Shown piece after piece: positions 34,515 to 42,900 of a stretch of DNA of 64,000 nt. This stretch comes from Campylobacteraceae bacterium. Its GTDB lineage: Bacteria; Campylobacterota; Campylobacteria; Campylobacterales; Sulfurovaceae. The translations under genes and the position numbers were made by a program. Below the pieces are notes generated by a model. It searched no databases and had not been told where the DNA came from. It worked only from the letters and a program-made list of their open reading frames with translations. Position 1 is the first letter of the stretch. Each line of letters starts with the position of its first letter. The stretch spans positions 1 through 64,000 of the forward strand of contig JALVUD010000044.1 of assembly GCA_027035765.1 (NCBI GenBank), in the 5' to 3' direction.

Positions 34515-35612
34515 ATGGCAAAATATGTTGAAAATGTAGTATTTTTTATGGGTTATCTCAAAAATACAATCCCTAAACAAAACTATAAAGGCTTGGATAT
34601 CTTTCAGGGAAAAAATATCAATTATCTTATAGAGATAAATGACAAAAAACTTCTAAGAGATATTGAAAGAAAGTTGGAAATTATTTCACAGAAAGATACA
34701 AAAAATACTATCAATATCTATAAATTACTTTTAACATTATCAATTTACGGGATTTGTAATCTTAGAATATATTGCTCCTCGGAAAAAGAGATAGACCCAG
34801 ACACATTCAGTTTTGACGATATTCATGGAGAAATATACAAATTTATCAATGACTATTTAAAGAAAAAAAATCTTATAGAGTACCGCAGAAATATAAATAG
34901 CTTTGTCGAGGAAATCAATGGAGACTATAGATATCTGTATCATCAACATCTTACGAGCAACGATAGTAATACCAAAGTAGAGTGGTCTATATATAGATAT
35001 AATAACAATACCATTCCAGAAGATTGTTTAGATGTAGATACCCTTCTTTTGGAGCGGCACTTAATGTATTATTTCTTTTCGCGCTGCTACGTGAATCTTT
35101 TAGAAGATAAAAAGCAGACAACTCTCCTTCCCCATATACGTTTGTTACTGAATACCAACCGTAAATTGATCGCAAATCACCATCTACTCCTACAAGAGTT
35201 GGATTCTAAGCACTACATCATTTTCAAAAAATACATACCGAAACATCATATAAACGACACGGGCAAAACATATGATCGCTTAGAAAACAATATTGAACAC
35301 TTGTCGGAACAAATAGAGGATGAGAGAAGATACAAAGAGTCACAGACAATGGAGAAAATTTTTCTTATTTTATCGTTAATCGGATTATTGTCATTCATAA
35401 CAGGATTACTTGCCTTGATACCGGAAAATAGTTTAATTGCTTGTGATACAAATGCCACAAACACTTATCTATTGAATTCATATACTTTTGCGCTAGGAAC
35501 GCCAGGTTTAATTATTGTTTTGTTTAGCTTTTTCTTGTTTCTTGTTTTGATCTTTTGGTTAGCAAAGAAATCGATAGAAAACAATCTATCGAATTTTAGA
35601 GAAAGAAAATAG
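34515..35612 (+). CDS. AT-rich gene for a CorA-shaped membrane protein, probably acquired
   Basis: A 365-residue protein. GGGAG (34504-34508) precedes the ATG. Residues 1-255 are soluble and rich in Lys, Asn, Ile and Tyr; 255-285 form a long charged helix (YDRLENNIEHLSEQIEDERRYKES) that runs into two membrane segments (IFLILSLIGLLSFITGLLALI and TPGLIIVLFSFFLFLVLIFWL), ending in a short basic tail. This is the layout of CorA transporters, but the CorA signature GMN is absent and the N-domain is unfamiliar. On lines I counted, G+C is about one third, far below the flanking genes. Origin by transfer is likely. CorA-shaped proteins occur as effectors in some phage-defence loci; no other defence gene is here. 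Confidence 0.75.
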   Translation: MAKYVENVVFFMGYLKNTIPKQNYKGLDIFQGKNINYLIEINDKKLLRDIERKLEIISQKDTKNTINIYKLLLTLSIYGICNLRIYCSSEKEIDPDTFSFDDIHGEIYKFINDYLKKKNLIEYRRNINSFVEEINGDYRYLYHQHLTSNDSNTKVEWSIYRYNNNTIPEDCLDVDTLLLERHLMYYFFSRCYVNLLEDKKQTTLLPHIRLLLNTNRKLIANHHLLLQELDSKHYIIFKKYIPKHHINDTGKTYDRLENNIEHLSEQIEDERRYKESQTMEKIFLILSLIGLLSFITGLLALIPENSLIACDTNATNTYLLNSYTFALGTPGLIIVLFSFFLFLVLIFWLAKKSIENNLSNFRERK

Positions 35613-35629
35613 AATTTCGAAAATCAACC

Positions 35630-37045
35630 ATGAAAATCCGGTCCATTTTTACCAACAGCGGCGGTATCCTCTTCTCCCGGATCTTTGGGTTCGTGCGGGA
35701 TCTAATGATGGCGTCGATCCTGGGGGCCAATATCTACAGTGACATCTTCTTCGTCGCTTTCAAGCTCCCCAATCTCTTTCGCCGGATCTTCGGAGAAGGG
35801 GCCTTCGCCCAAAGTTTTCTGCCCTCCTTCATCGCCAGCCGCTACAAGACGATCTTTGCCGCCCGGATTCTGCTGACGTTTCTGGGGGTCATCGTCGTGT
35901 TGGCGCTGCTGGTGGACCTCTTCGCCGCACCCGTCACCCGTCTCATCGCCCCGGGCTTTGATCCCGCCGCTACGCTCCTGGCCGCCAAATATGTGGCGAT
36001 CCAGTTCTGGTATCTGCCGCTGATCTTCGTCGTCACCTTTTTCGGTGCGCTCCTGCAGTGGAAAGAGCACTTCGCCACCACCGCCTTCGCCACGGTGCTT
36101 CTGAATATCGCCATCATCGGCGGACTGCTGCTGAGCCGGGGAATGGAGAAGGAGCGGATCCTACTGATTCTCAGCTATAGCGTCCTGGTCGGCGGGGCGC
36201 TTCAGGTACTGGTCCATCTGATCATGGCCCGCCGCTTTCGGCTGTTGCGGATGCTGGGAATCGGCTTCGCCGCCCTGGGTACCCACAGCCGCAAAGTCGC
36301 CGAAGACACCCGCCGCTTCTACAAAAACTTCTTCCCCGCCATCTGGGGCAACTCCACGGCCCAGGTGATGGCCTTTCTCGATACCTGGCTCGCCTCCTTT
36401 CTCGTCAGCGGCTCCATCAGCTACCTCTACTACGCCAACCGGATCTTTCAGCTCCCTCTGGCCCTCTTCGCCATTGCGCTGAGCACCGCCCTCTTCCCCT
36501 CCGTGGCCAAACGGATCCGCCACAAGGATGAAACCGGTGCTTTGCGGGAGATGAAGCGGGGCTTCTGGATCCTGCTCTTTCTCCTCTCCCTGGCGACGCT
36601 GGGAGGGATGATCTTCAGCACCGAGATCATCTGGCTCCTTTTCGAGCGGGGAGCCTTCAGCCGCGCCGACACCCTGGCCACCGCCTCGGTGCTGCGGATG
36701 TATCTGCTGGGGTTGCTGCCTTTCGGCCTGGGCAAGCTTTTCAGTCTCTGGCTCTACTCGCGCCACGAACAGATGGCGGCGGCCAGGATCGCCACCTGGT
36801 CCCTGGCCGGTTACGCGGCCGCCGCCTTCGCCCTCTTTCAGCCCCTGGGAGCCACGGGGCTGGCTCTCGCCAGTACCTTCTCGGGCTTTGTGAGCTTCGG
36901 TCTGCTGGTGCGGGCTTTCGGCCGGGAAAAGCTGCGGGAGTTTTGGGACAGGAAACGCGTGCTGCTTCTGCTTCTGAGCCTCTTGGTCGCCGCCGCTCTG
37001 ATGTGGGAGGTCCACTTCCTTGCCATCCGTTATCTGGGAGTCTGA
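35630..37045 (+). CDS. murJ: Lipid II flippase MurJ
   Basis: MurJ (MviN) flips undecaprenyl-linked peptidoglycan precursor lipid II to the outer face of the inner membrane. The 471-residue protein has about 13-14 hydrophobic segments and the family signature near the start: SRIFGFVRDLMMASILGA, then FKLPNLFRRIFGEGAFAQSFLP, which carries the essential Arg and Asp/Glu of the central cavity. ISYLYYANRIFQLPLALFAIALSTALFP is the second strong motif. The length is slightly short (about 510 in E. coli). It starts 17 bp after the AT-rich gene, and the sirtuin gene begins 1 bp after its stop. Confidence 0.94.
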   Translation: MKIRSIFTNSGGILFSRIFGFVRDLMMASILGANIYSDIFFVAFKLPNLFRRIFGEGAFAQSFLPSFIASRYKTIFAARILLTFLGVIVVLALLVDLFAAPVTRLIAPGFDPAATLLAAKYVAIQFWYLPLIFVVTFFGALLQWKEHFATTAFATVLLNIAIIGGLLLSRGMEKERILLILSYSVLVGGALQVLVHLIMARRFRLLRMLGIGFAALGTHSRKVAEDTRRFYKNFFPAIWGNSTAQVMAFLDTWLASFLVSGSISYLYYANRIFQLPLALFAIALSTALFPSVAKRIRHKDETGALREMKRGFWILLFLLSLATLGGMIFSTEIIWLLFERGAFSRADTLATASVLRMYLLGLLPFGLGKLFSLWLYSRHEQMAAARIATWSLAGYAAAAFALFQPLGATGLALASTFSGFVSFGLLVRAFGREKLREFWDRKRVLLLLLSLLVAAALMWEVHFLAIRYLGV

Positions 37046-37046
37046 G

Positions 37047-37790
37047 ATGAACGATTACGACACCGCCGCCCGCTGGATCGCCGAGAGCCGAAAGGCCGCC
37101 GCCTTTACCGGAGCCGGGATCTCCGTGGAGAGCGGGATCCCCACTTTCCGAGGCCCTGAAGGCCTCTGGAGCCGCTACGACCCCCAAGTGCTTGATCTCG
37201 GCTACTTTTATGAACATCCCCGAGAGTCATGGGAAGTAATCCGGGAGATCTTTTACGACTACATGGGAGCCAAAGCCCGCCCCAACGCCGCCCACAAACT
37301 CCTGGCCGAGCTGGAGAGACGGGGAAAACTGCAAGGCGTCATCACCCAGAACATCGACAATCTTCACCAGGAGGCCGGCAGCCGCTACGTGGTGGAGTTC
37401 CACGGCACCGCCCAGACTCTGCTCTGTACCGAATGCGGAGATCGAACGCCATTTACGGAGCACGATCTGGATACCCTCCCTCCTCTATGCAAAAAGTGCG
37501 GCGGCCTGCTCAAACCCGACTTCATCTTCTTCGGCGAAGGGATCCCTCCCCAGGCTTATCAGGCATCTATGGCCCTGGCCGAAACGGCCGATCTGCTCCT
37601 GGTCATCGGCACCACCGGCGAAGTGATGCCCGCCTCCATGATCCCCTACGAAGCCAGGCAGGCCAGGGTCATCGAGATCAACGTCCAACCCTCCGCCTAC
37701 ACCGAACACCGCACCGACCTCTTCCTGCAGGCCAAAGCGACCGAAGCGGCGAAGGAACTGGCGGAGCGGTTGGGAGTTGAGCTGCAGTAG
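37047..37790 (+). CDS. cobB: NAD-dependent protein deacylase, sirtuin (CobB type)
   Basis: A 247-residue sirtuin. It removes acyl groups from lysines, using NAD+. Motifs in order: AAFTGAGISVESGIPTFRG (NAD pocket), QNIDNLHQEAG, the catalytic His in VEFHGT, a zinc-binding CTEC ... CKKC, LKPDFIFFGE, and VIGTTGEVMPAS / EINVQ. The MPASMIPYEAR region in place of GTSL...P AAxl fits a prokaryotic class II/III branch; substrates such as acetyl- or succinyl-lysine are not decidable. The ATG at 37047 is just after the murJ stop; earlier in-frame starts lie inside murJ. Confidence 0.92.
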   Translation: MNDYDTAARWIAESRKAAAFTGAGISVESGIPTFRGPEGLWSRYDPQVLDLGYFYEHPRESWEVIREIFYDYMGAKARPNAAHKLLAELERRGKLQGVITQNIDNLHQEAGSRYVVEFHGTAQTLLCTECGDRTPFTEHDLDTLPPLCKKCGGLLKPDFIFFGEGIPPQAYQASMALAETADLLLVIGTTGEVMPASMIPYEARQARVIEINVQPSAYTEHRTDLFLQAKATEAAKELAERLGVELQ

Positions 37791-37857
37791 TTGTTATTGG
37801 TCTATTAGTGTATTGGTATATTGGGAGGCTCTAACTCAGAGGTTCTGAAATGCCGTC

Positions 37858-37938
37858 ATTCCGGGCTCGACCCGGAATCCACACCCTCAAACTGCCGATA
37901 AAGCTCTGGATTCTGAAACAGGTTCAGGATGACGATAT
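37858..37938. repeat. ATTCCGGGTC-type inverted repeat pair
   Basis: ATTCCGGGCTCGACCCGGAAT (37858-37878), a single-base relative of the element at 23253, followed by an imperfect second arm pair GGATTCTGAAACAGGTTCAGGATGACG. It lies between the convergent sirtuin and hydrolase genes. Confidence 0.82.
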
Positions 37939-37961
37939 CCAAAATCCAAAATCCAAAATTC

Positions 37962-38621
37962 TCAATCCTCCCCCAGGTATTTCACAAACCAATCCCGTGC
38001 CAGCTCGGCCACCCTCTCCAACGTTCCCGGCTCTTCGAAAAGATGGGTCGCCCCGGGGACGATCTCGAAGGCCTTCTCGCAGCGCAGGGCCCGGTAGGCC
38101 GCTTCGTTGAGTTCGATAACCCCGTAGTCGTTGCCCCCGACGATGATCAGGGTGGGTGCCGTCACCCGGTCCAGAACCTCCGCCGCCATGTCGGGCCGGC
38201 CGCCCCGGGAGACGATGGCCCGGATGGGAACCGGTGACGCCACCGAAGCTTTAAGCGCCGCCGCCGAACCGGTGCTGGCACCGAAGTAGCCCATCGCCAG
38301 AGATTTCAGTGCGGGCTGGAGACTCACCCAGCGAGTCGCTAGCAGCAGTCGGGAGGCCAGAAGGTCGATATCGAAGACATTGCGCCGATCCAGCGCCTCG
38401 GCTTCCATCAGCAGATCGAAAAGCAGCGTCGCAATCCCTGCCTCGTGCAGTACCGAAGCGACATAGTTGTTGCGCCGGCTCAGACGGCTGCTGCCGCTGC
38501 CGTGGGCAAAGAGCACGATCCCTTTGGCCCCCTCAGGGACCGCCAGCCGCCCCGGCAGAACAACCCCGTCGTAACGGATGAGAATCTCATCCTGTCCCTG
38601 CATAAACGCTTCCAGATCCAT
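37962..38621 (-). CDS. Dienelactone hydrolase-like alpha/beta hydrolase
   Basis: A 219-residue alpha/beta hydrolase. It has the oxyanion segment LFAHGSGSSRLSRRNNYV (HGSGSS), the nucleophile elbow GYFGASTGSAAA (Ser in GAST-G), the acid in VGGNDYGVIELN and the catalytic His in GATHLFEEPG. This is the DUF/dienelactone-hydrolase group often found as a stand-alone or fused to phosphoribosyltransferases; the substrate is unknown. GAGGAACTG precedes the ATG. It is the last of three minus-strand genes after the antiporter-ATPase fusion and the DUF4010 protein, but 81 bp and a palindrome lie between it and its upstream neighbour. Confidence 0.82.
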   Translation of the reverse strand: MDLEAFMQGQDEILIRYDGVVLPGRLAVPEGAKGIVLFAHGSGSSRLSRRNNYVASVLHEAGIATLLFDLLMEAEALDRRNVFDIDLLASRLLLATRWVSLQPALKSLAMGYFGASTGSAAALKASVASPVPIRAIVSRGGRPDMAAEVLDRVTAPTLIIVGGNDYGVIELNEAAYRALRCEKAFEIVPGATHLFEEPGTLERVAELARDWFVKYLGED

Positions 38622-38648
38622 CAGTTCCTCCTTTTTCTACAGGTAAAC

Positions 38649-38668
38649 CGTGGGATGGCAATCCCACG
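38649..38668. repeat. GTGGGAT-type palindrome
   Basis: CGTGGGATGGCAATCCCACG is a perfect palindrome apart from its loop, in the gap between the hydrolase and DUF4010 genes. Its twin CGTGGGATAACAATCCCACG stands at 59109-59128; both are followed by CTAC. Confidence 0.88.
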
Positions 38669-38702
38669 CTACATAGCTCCTTCCTCCATCTTCCATCTTC
38701 CA

Positions 38703-39968
38703 TCATCCTATATTCTCCATCACAACAAGTCCTGCCCCCATCAATCCCAGGGTCACCAGGAAAAAGAGGGTCAGCCTCCAGCCCAGCTTTACACCCCCCA
38801 GCCAATAGACGATCCCCAGCTTGACGATGGAGTTGGTCACCGAGGCGATGACGATCCCGTTCATGGCCGCTGTCTCCACCAGTTTGCCGTCTTTGGCCAT
38901 TTCGCTGAGCGAAAGGGTGATGGCATCCACGTCGGTAAGGCCGGAGAAAAGCGCCACCAGGTAGACCCCCAGGTTGCCGTAGCGGGTCTGCACCAGGGCG
39001 ATGGCGCCGTAGATGATCCCGAAGAGGATGCCGAACTTGATCGCCTCGCTCAGCTGGAGGGGGTTTTTGGTGATGGCACTGTTTTCCAGGTTGATCTCGG
39101 CCGCTTTGGCATGGCGGTAGAACCACCAGCTGTAGAGCAGCCCGCTGCCGGCCGCCAACAGGTAGGCAGGGGTCAGTCGCCAGGCCAGCTCGGGATGGAT
39201 GACGAAGGCTTCGAAAAGCACCCGCAGATACATGAAGGTACAGGCGATGGCGATCCCTCCGGCATAGTTGTTGATCAGATCGTACTGCTTCTGGAACATC
39301 TGGGAGAGGGAGATGGAGACCGCGGTGGAGGAGATCAGCCCCCCGGCGGCTCCGGTGAGGAAGACGCCGTGCTTCTGCCCCAGAACCTTGATCGCCACAT
39401 AGCCCACGAAGGAGATGGCGGCGATGATCACCGCCATCATCCAGGTCTTGTAGGGATTGAAAAGATGTCCGGGGCCGATCATTCGATCGGGCAGAATCGG
39501 GAGGATCACAAAGCTCATGGCCAGCAGCAGGATCACCGCATTGACATCGGTGGGGCCGATATGGCGCTCCAGGGCCTGGAGCCTGGGCTTGATCTCCAGC
39601 AGAATGATCACCAGCACTCCGATAAAGACGGCCCAGAGGATCTCCCCCCGATAGGCCAGAACCCCCAGCAGGTAGGTTACCAGCGCCGCAACCTGAGTCG
39701 TCATCCCCCAACGCTGCGTCTTGCTGACCTTGAGATAGTAGGCGGCCAGAAGCAGAAGACCCAGTACCGCGGTAACGACGAGGACTGTCCCCGTATAGTG
39801 TTTGTCGAGCCACGCGGCCAAAAAACCGCTCAGGGAGATAAGAGCGAAGGTTCGGCTGCCTCCGAAGGTGTGCTCACCGGAACGCATATAGGTCAGGGTC
39901 CGCTGCATTCCGATGGCAAAACCGAGCATGATGACGATCGCCAGTGATTGGATCAGACTGTAGTCCAT
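38703..39968 (-). CDS. MgtC/DUF4010-type polytopic membrane protein
   Basis: A 421-residue inner-membrane protein with about 12 hydrophobic segments. The N-terminal third resembles the MgtC/SapB domain (LAIVIMLGFAIGMQRT and GGSRTFALISLSGFLAAW); the rest is a DUF4010 region with TGAAGGLISSTAVSISLSQM and ALFSGLTDVDAITLSLSEMAK. Such proteins are often annotated as MgtC/SapB family, but transport has not been shown. The gene begins 1 bp after the stop of the antiporter-ATPase fusion, so the two are surely co-transcribed and probably work together in ion balance. Confidence 0.83.
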   Translation of the reverse strand: MDYSLIQSLAIVIMLGFAIGMQRTLTYMRSGEHTFGGSRTFALISLSGFLAAWLDKHYTGTVLVVTAVLGLLLLAAYYLKVSKTQRWGMTTQVAALVTYLLGVLAYRGEILWAVFIGVLVIILLEIKPRLQALERHIGPTDVNAVILLLAMSFVILPILPDRMIGPGHLFNPYKTWMMAVIIAAISFVGYVAIKVLGQKHGVFLTGAAGGLISSTAVSISLSQMFQKQYDLINNYAGGIAIACTFMYLRVLFEAFVIHPELAWRLTPAYLLAAGSGLLYSWWFYRHAKAAEINLENSAITKNPLQLSEAIKFGILFGIIYGAIALVQTRYGNLGVYLVALFSGLTDVDAITLSLSEMAKDGKLVETAAMNGIVIASVTNSIVKLGIVYWLGGVKLGWRLTLFFLVTLGLMGAGLVVMENIG

Positions 39969-39969
39969 C

Positions 39970-42900
39970 TTACGCTCCTCGCTTTTTCATCACCCACCAT
40001 TCGAACCATTTGTACAATTCTACCACTACAAAGAGCGGCACGGCCACGGCGAAGATCATTCCCCAGTCCTCGAGCCGCAGGGGAACGGTATGGAGTGCCT
40101 TCTGGAGGAAGGGCACATAGACCGCCGCCACCTGCAGCCCCACTGTCACCGTCCAGGCCCCCAGCACCCAGGGGTTGGAGAAGAAGCCGATCACCGGCAT
40201 CGGGGCCCGGAGGCTCCGGTAGTTGAAGACGTTCATCTTCTCCAGAATGATGATGCCGGTGAACGCCACCGTCTGGGCCAGGGCCACCGCCTGCGCCTGG
40301 GGCAGTCCCGACGCGAGATAGTGGTGGAAGAGCCACAGCGTTCCGCCCCCGATCCAGCTCCCCAGCAGGATGATCATGATGATCCCCCGCAGCTGGAGGA
40401 AAGGAGCGTTGACCGAACGGGGCGGGCGCTCCATGATCCCCTTCTCCGCCGGTTCGAGCCCCAGGGCCACCGCCGTCATCCCGTCGGTCACCAGGTTCAT
40501 CCACAGGATCTGCACCGGCAGCAGGATCAGCGGTCCCCCCAGAAGAATGTTGACGAAGATGGCGATCACCTCCCCGGTGTTGGAGGAGAGGAGATAGGTG
40601 ACGAACTTTTTGATGTTGTCGTACTGACGCCGCCCTTCCCGTACCGCACCGATGATGGAGGCGAAATTGTCGTCCAGGAGGATCATGTCGGCGGCCCCTT
40701 TGGCCACGTCGGTTCCCCGCTGCCCCATGGCGATCCCGATATCGGCCCGTTTCAGCGCCGGGGCATCGTTGACTCCGTCTCCGGTCATGGCGGTCACGAG
40801 CCCTTCGTCCTGCAGGGCCTTGACGATCCGCAGTTTGTCCCGCGGGGTGGTCCGGGCGAAGATCACCCCCTCTTTGAGGGCGGTCCGCAGCGCCTCGTCG
40901 TCCATCCCCGCCAGTTCGTTACCGGTCACCGCCCGGGGGGCGTCCAGCCCCACTTGCCGGGCGATGGCTAATGCGGTCAGTGGCGCGTCGCCGGTGATCA
41001 TGATCACCTGGATGCCGGCCCGGCGTGCCGTGGCGATCGCTTCGGGGACTTCGGGGCGCGGCGGATCGATGATCCCTACGACCCCGAGCAGCGTCAGGTC
41101 TTTCTCCACATCGTCCGGATCGAGCTTCGTCTCCTCGGGCAGGATCCGCTTGGCCAGGGCCAAAGTCCGCAGCCCCGACTTGGCCAGTGAAACATAGGCT
41201 GCTTCGAAGCGTTTGCGGGCCGCATCGTCCAGCGGCTTCTTCTCGGTTCCCTCCAAGTACCAGGCAGCCCGCTCCAGGAGTACTTCGGGCGCTCCCTTGA
41301 CGTAGGCGACCTTCTGACCGTTCTCCTCTACCACCACGGTCATGCGCTTGCGCTGGGAGTTGAAAGAAAATTCGCTGATCACCTTCGGTTCTCCCGGGCT
41401 GAGCCACGCCTTGTACGCTGCGACGATCAACGCCGCCTCGGTGGGCTCGCCGGTGATCTTCCACCCTGCTTCCTCTTTGCTCAAAGAAGCGTGGTTGCAC
41501 ACCAGACCGGTTTTGAGCAGGAGCTGCAGATCTTTGCGGGCTTTGTAGTTGACCCGCTTTCCGTCCGCTTCGAAATGTCCCGCCGGATCGTAGCCGCTGC
41601 CGGTGACATCCACCGCTCCGCCGAAGAGCCAGATCTTCTGAACCGTCATCTGGTTCTGGGTCAGGGTCCCGGTCTTGTCGGTGCAAATGACGTTGGCGCT
41701 ACCCAGATTCTCCGCCGCCTGGAGCCGCCGCAGCAGGGCGTGCTGGCGTACCATCGCCTTGACCCCCAGGGCCAGGGTGATCGTCACCACCGCCGGCAGC
41801 CCCTCGGGGACCACCGCCACCGCCAGAGAGATACCGGTCAGGAACATCTCCATCAGATCTTTGCCGAAGAGATAGCCCACGATCGCCACCAGTGCCGAGA
41901 TGGCGATGGAGAGGATCCCCAGTTTCTTGCCCAGAACGGCTAGCTTTTTCTGCAGGGGGGTACGCGTCTGTTTCACTTCGCTGGTGAGGCGGGCGATCTT
42001 GCCGAACTCGGTCGCCATCCCCGTGGCCACCACCACGCCACGGGCGTAGCCGTTGGTGACGCTCGTTCCCATCCAGACCATGTCGCTCCGCTCCGCCAGC
42101 GGCGCCTCTTCGGGGACCGCCTTGAGACTCTTGGCCACCGGAACCGATTCGCCGGTGAGAGGCGATTCGTCCACTTTGAGGTTGACCGCCTGCACGAGCC
42201 GCAGATCGGCCGGCACCCGGTCGCCGATCTCCAGCAGGACGATATCCCCAGGGACCAGCTGCGTCGCCTCGATCTGGCGCTCCTTCCCTTCCCTGAGGAC
42301 CCGGCACTGGGGAGAGAGCATCCGCTGGAGCGCCTCGATCGCCTTTTCGGCCTTGAACTCCTGAACGAAGCCCAGGATTCCGTTGAGGATGACGATGGCC
42401 AGGATCGTGAGGGCATCCCCCATCTCCCCGATGGCGAAGGAGATCCCCGCCGCCACCAGCAAAATCAGGATCAATACGTCGGTGAACTGCCGCAGCAGGA
42501 TCCAGTACCACTTCTCCTTGTGGACCGCTTCGATCCGGTTGGGACCGTAGATCCCCAGCCGTTTCCGCGCCTCCTCGTCGTCGAGACTCTTTTTCGGATC
42601 GGTGTGCAGCAGTTCCAGCACCGCCTGGAGGGGTTTGGCGTGCCAGGGAATCTCCGCCTCTTCGGGTGTCTGCGGAGCGGCACCGGAGGCCGGAAACGCC
42701 ACCGGTGCGGAGCGCATGAGATCTTCCCGCCACCGGACCACCAGAACCGAGAAAAGGAGCGGCACGACAATCGTGGAGACCGACGAGGCGGCCACCAGGG
42801 CGGTGAAAAGCTGGGTATCGATGAGCTTGGCATCCAGCAGAAGCTTGGCGACGATGATCTCGGTAGTGAGCCGGGCGTTGAGGCCGATCCCGATGGTCCA

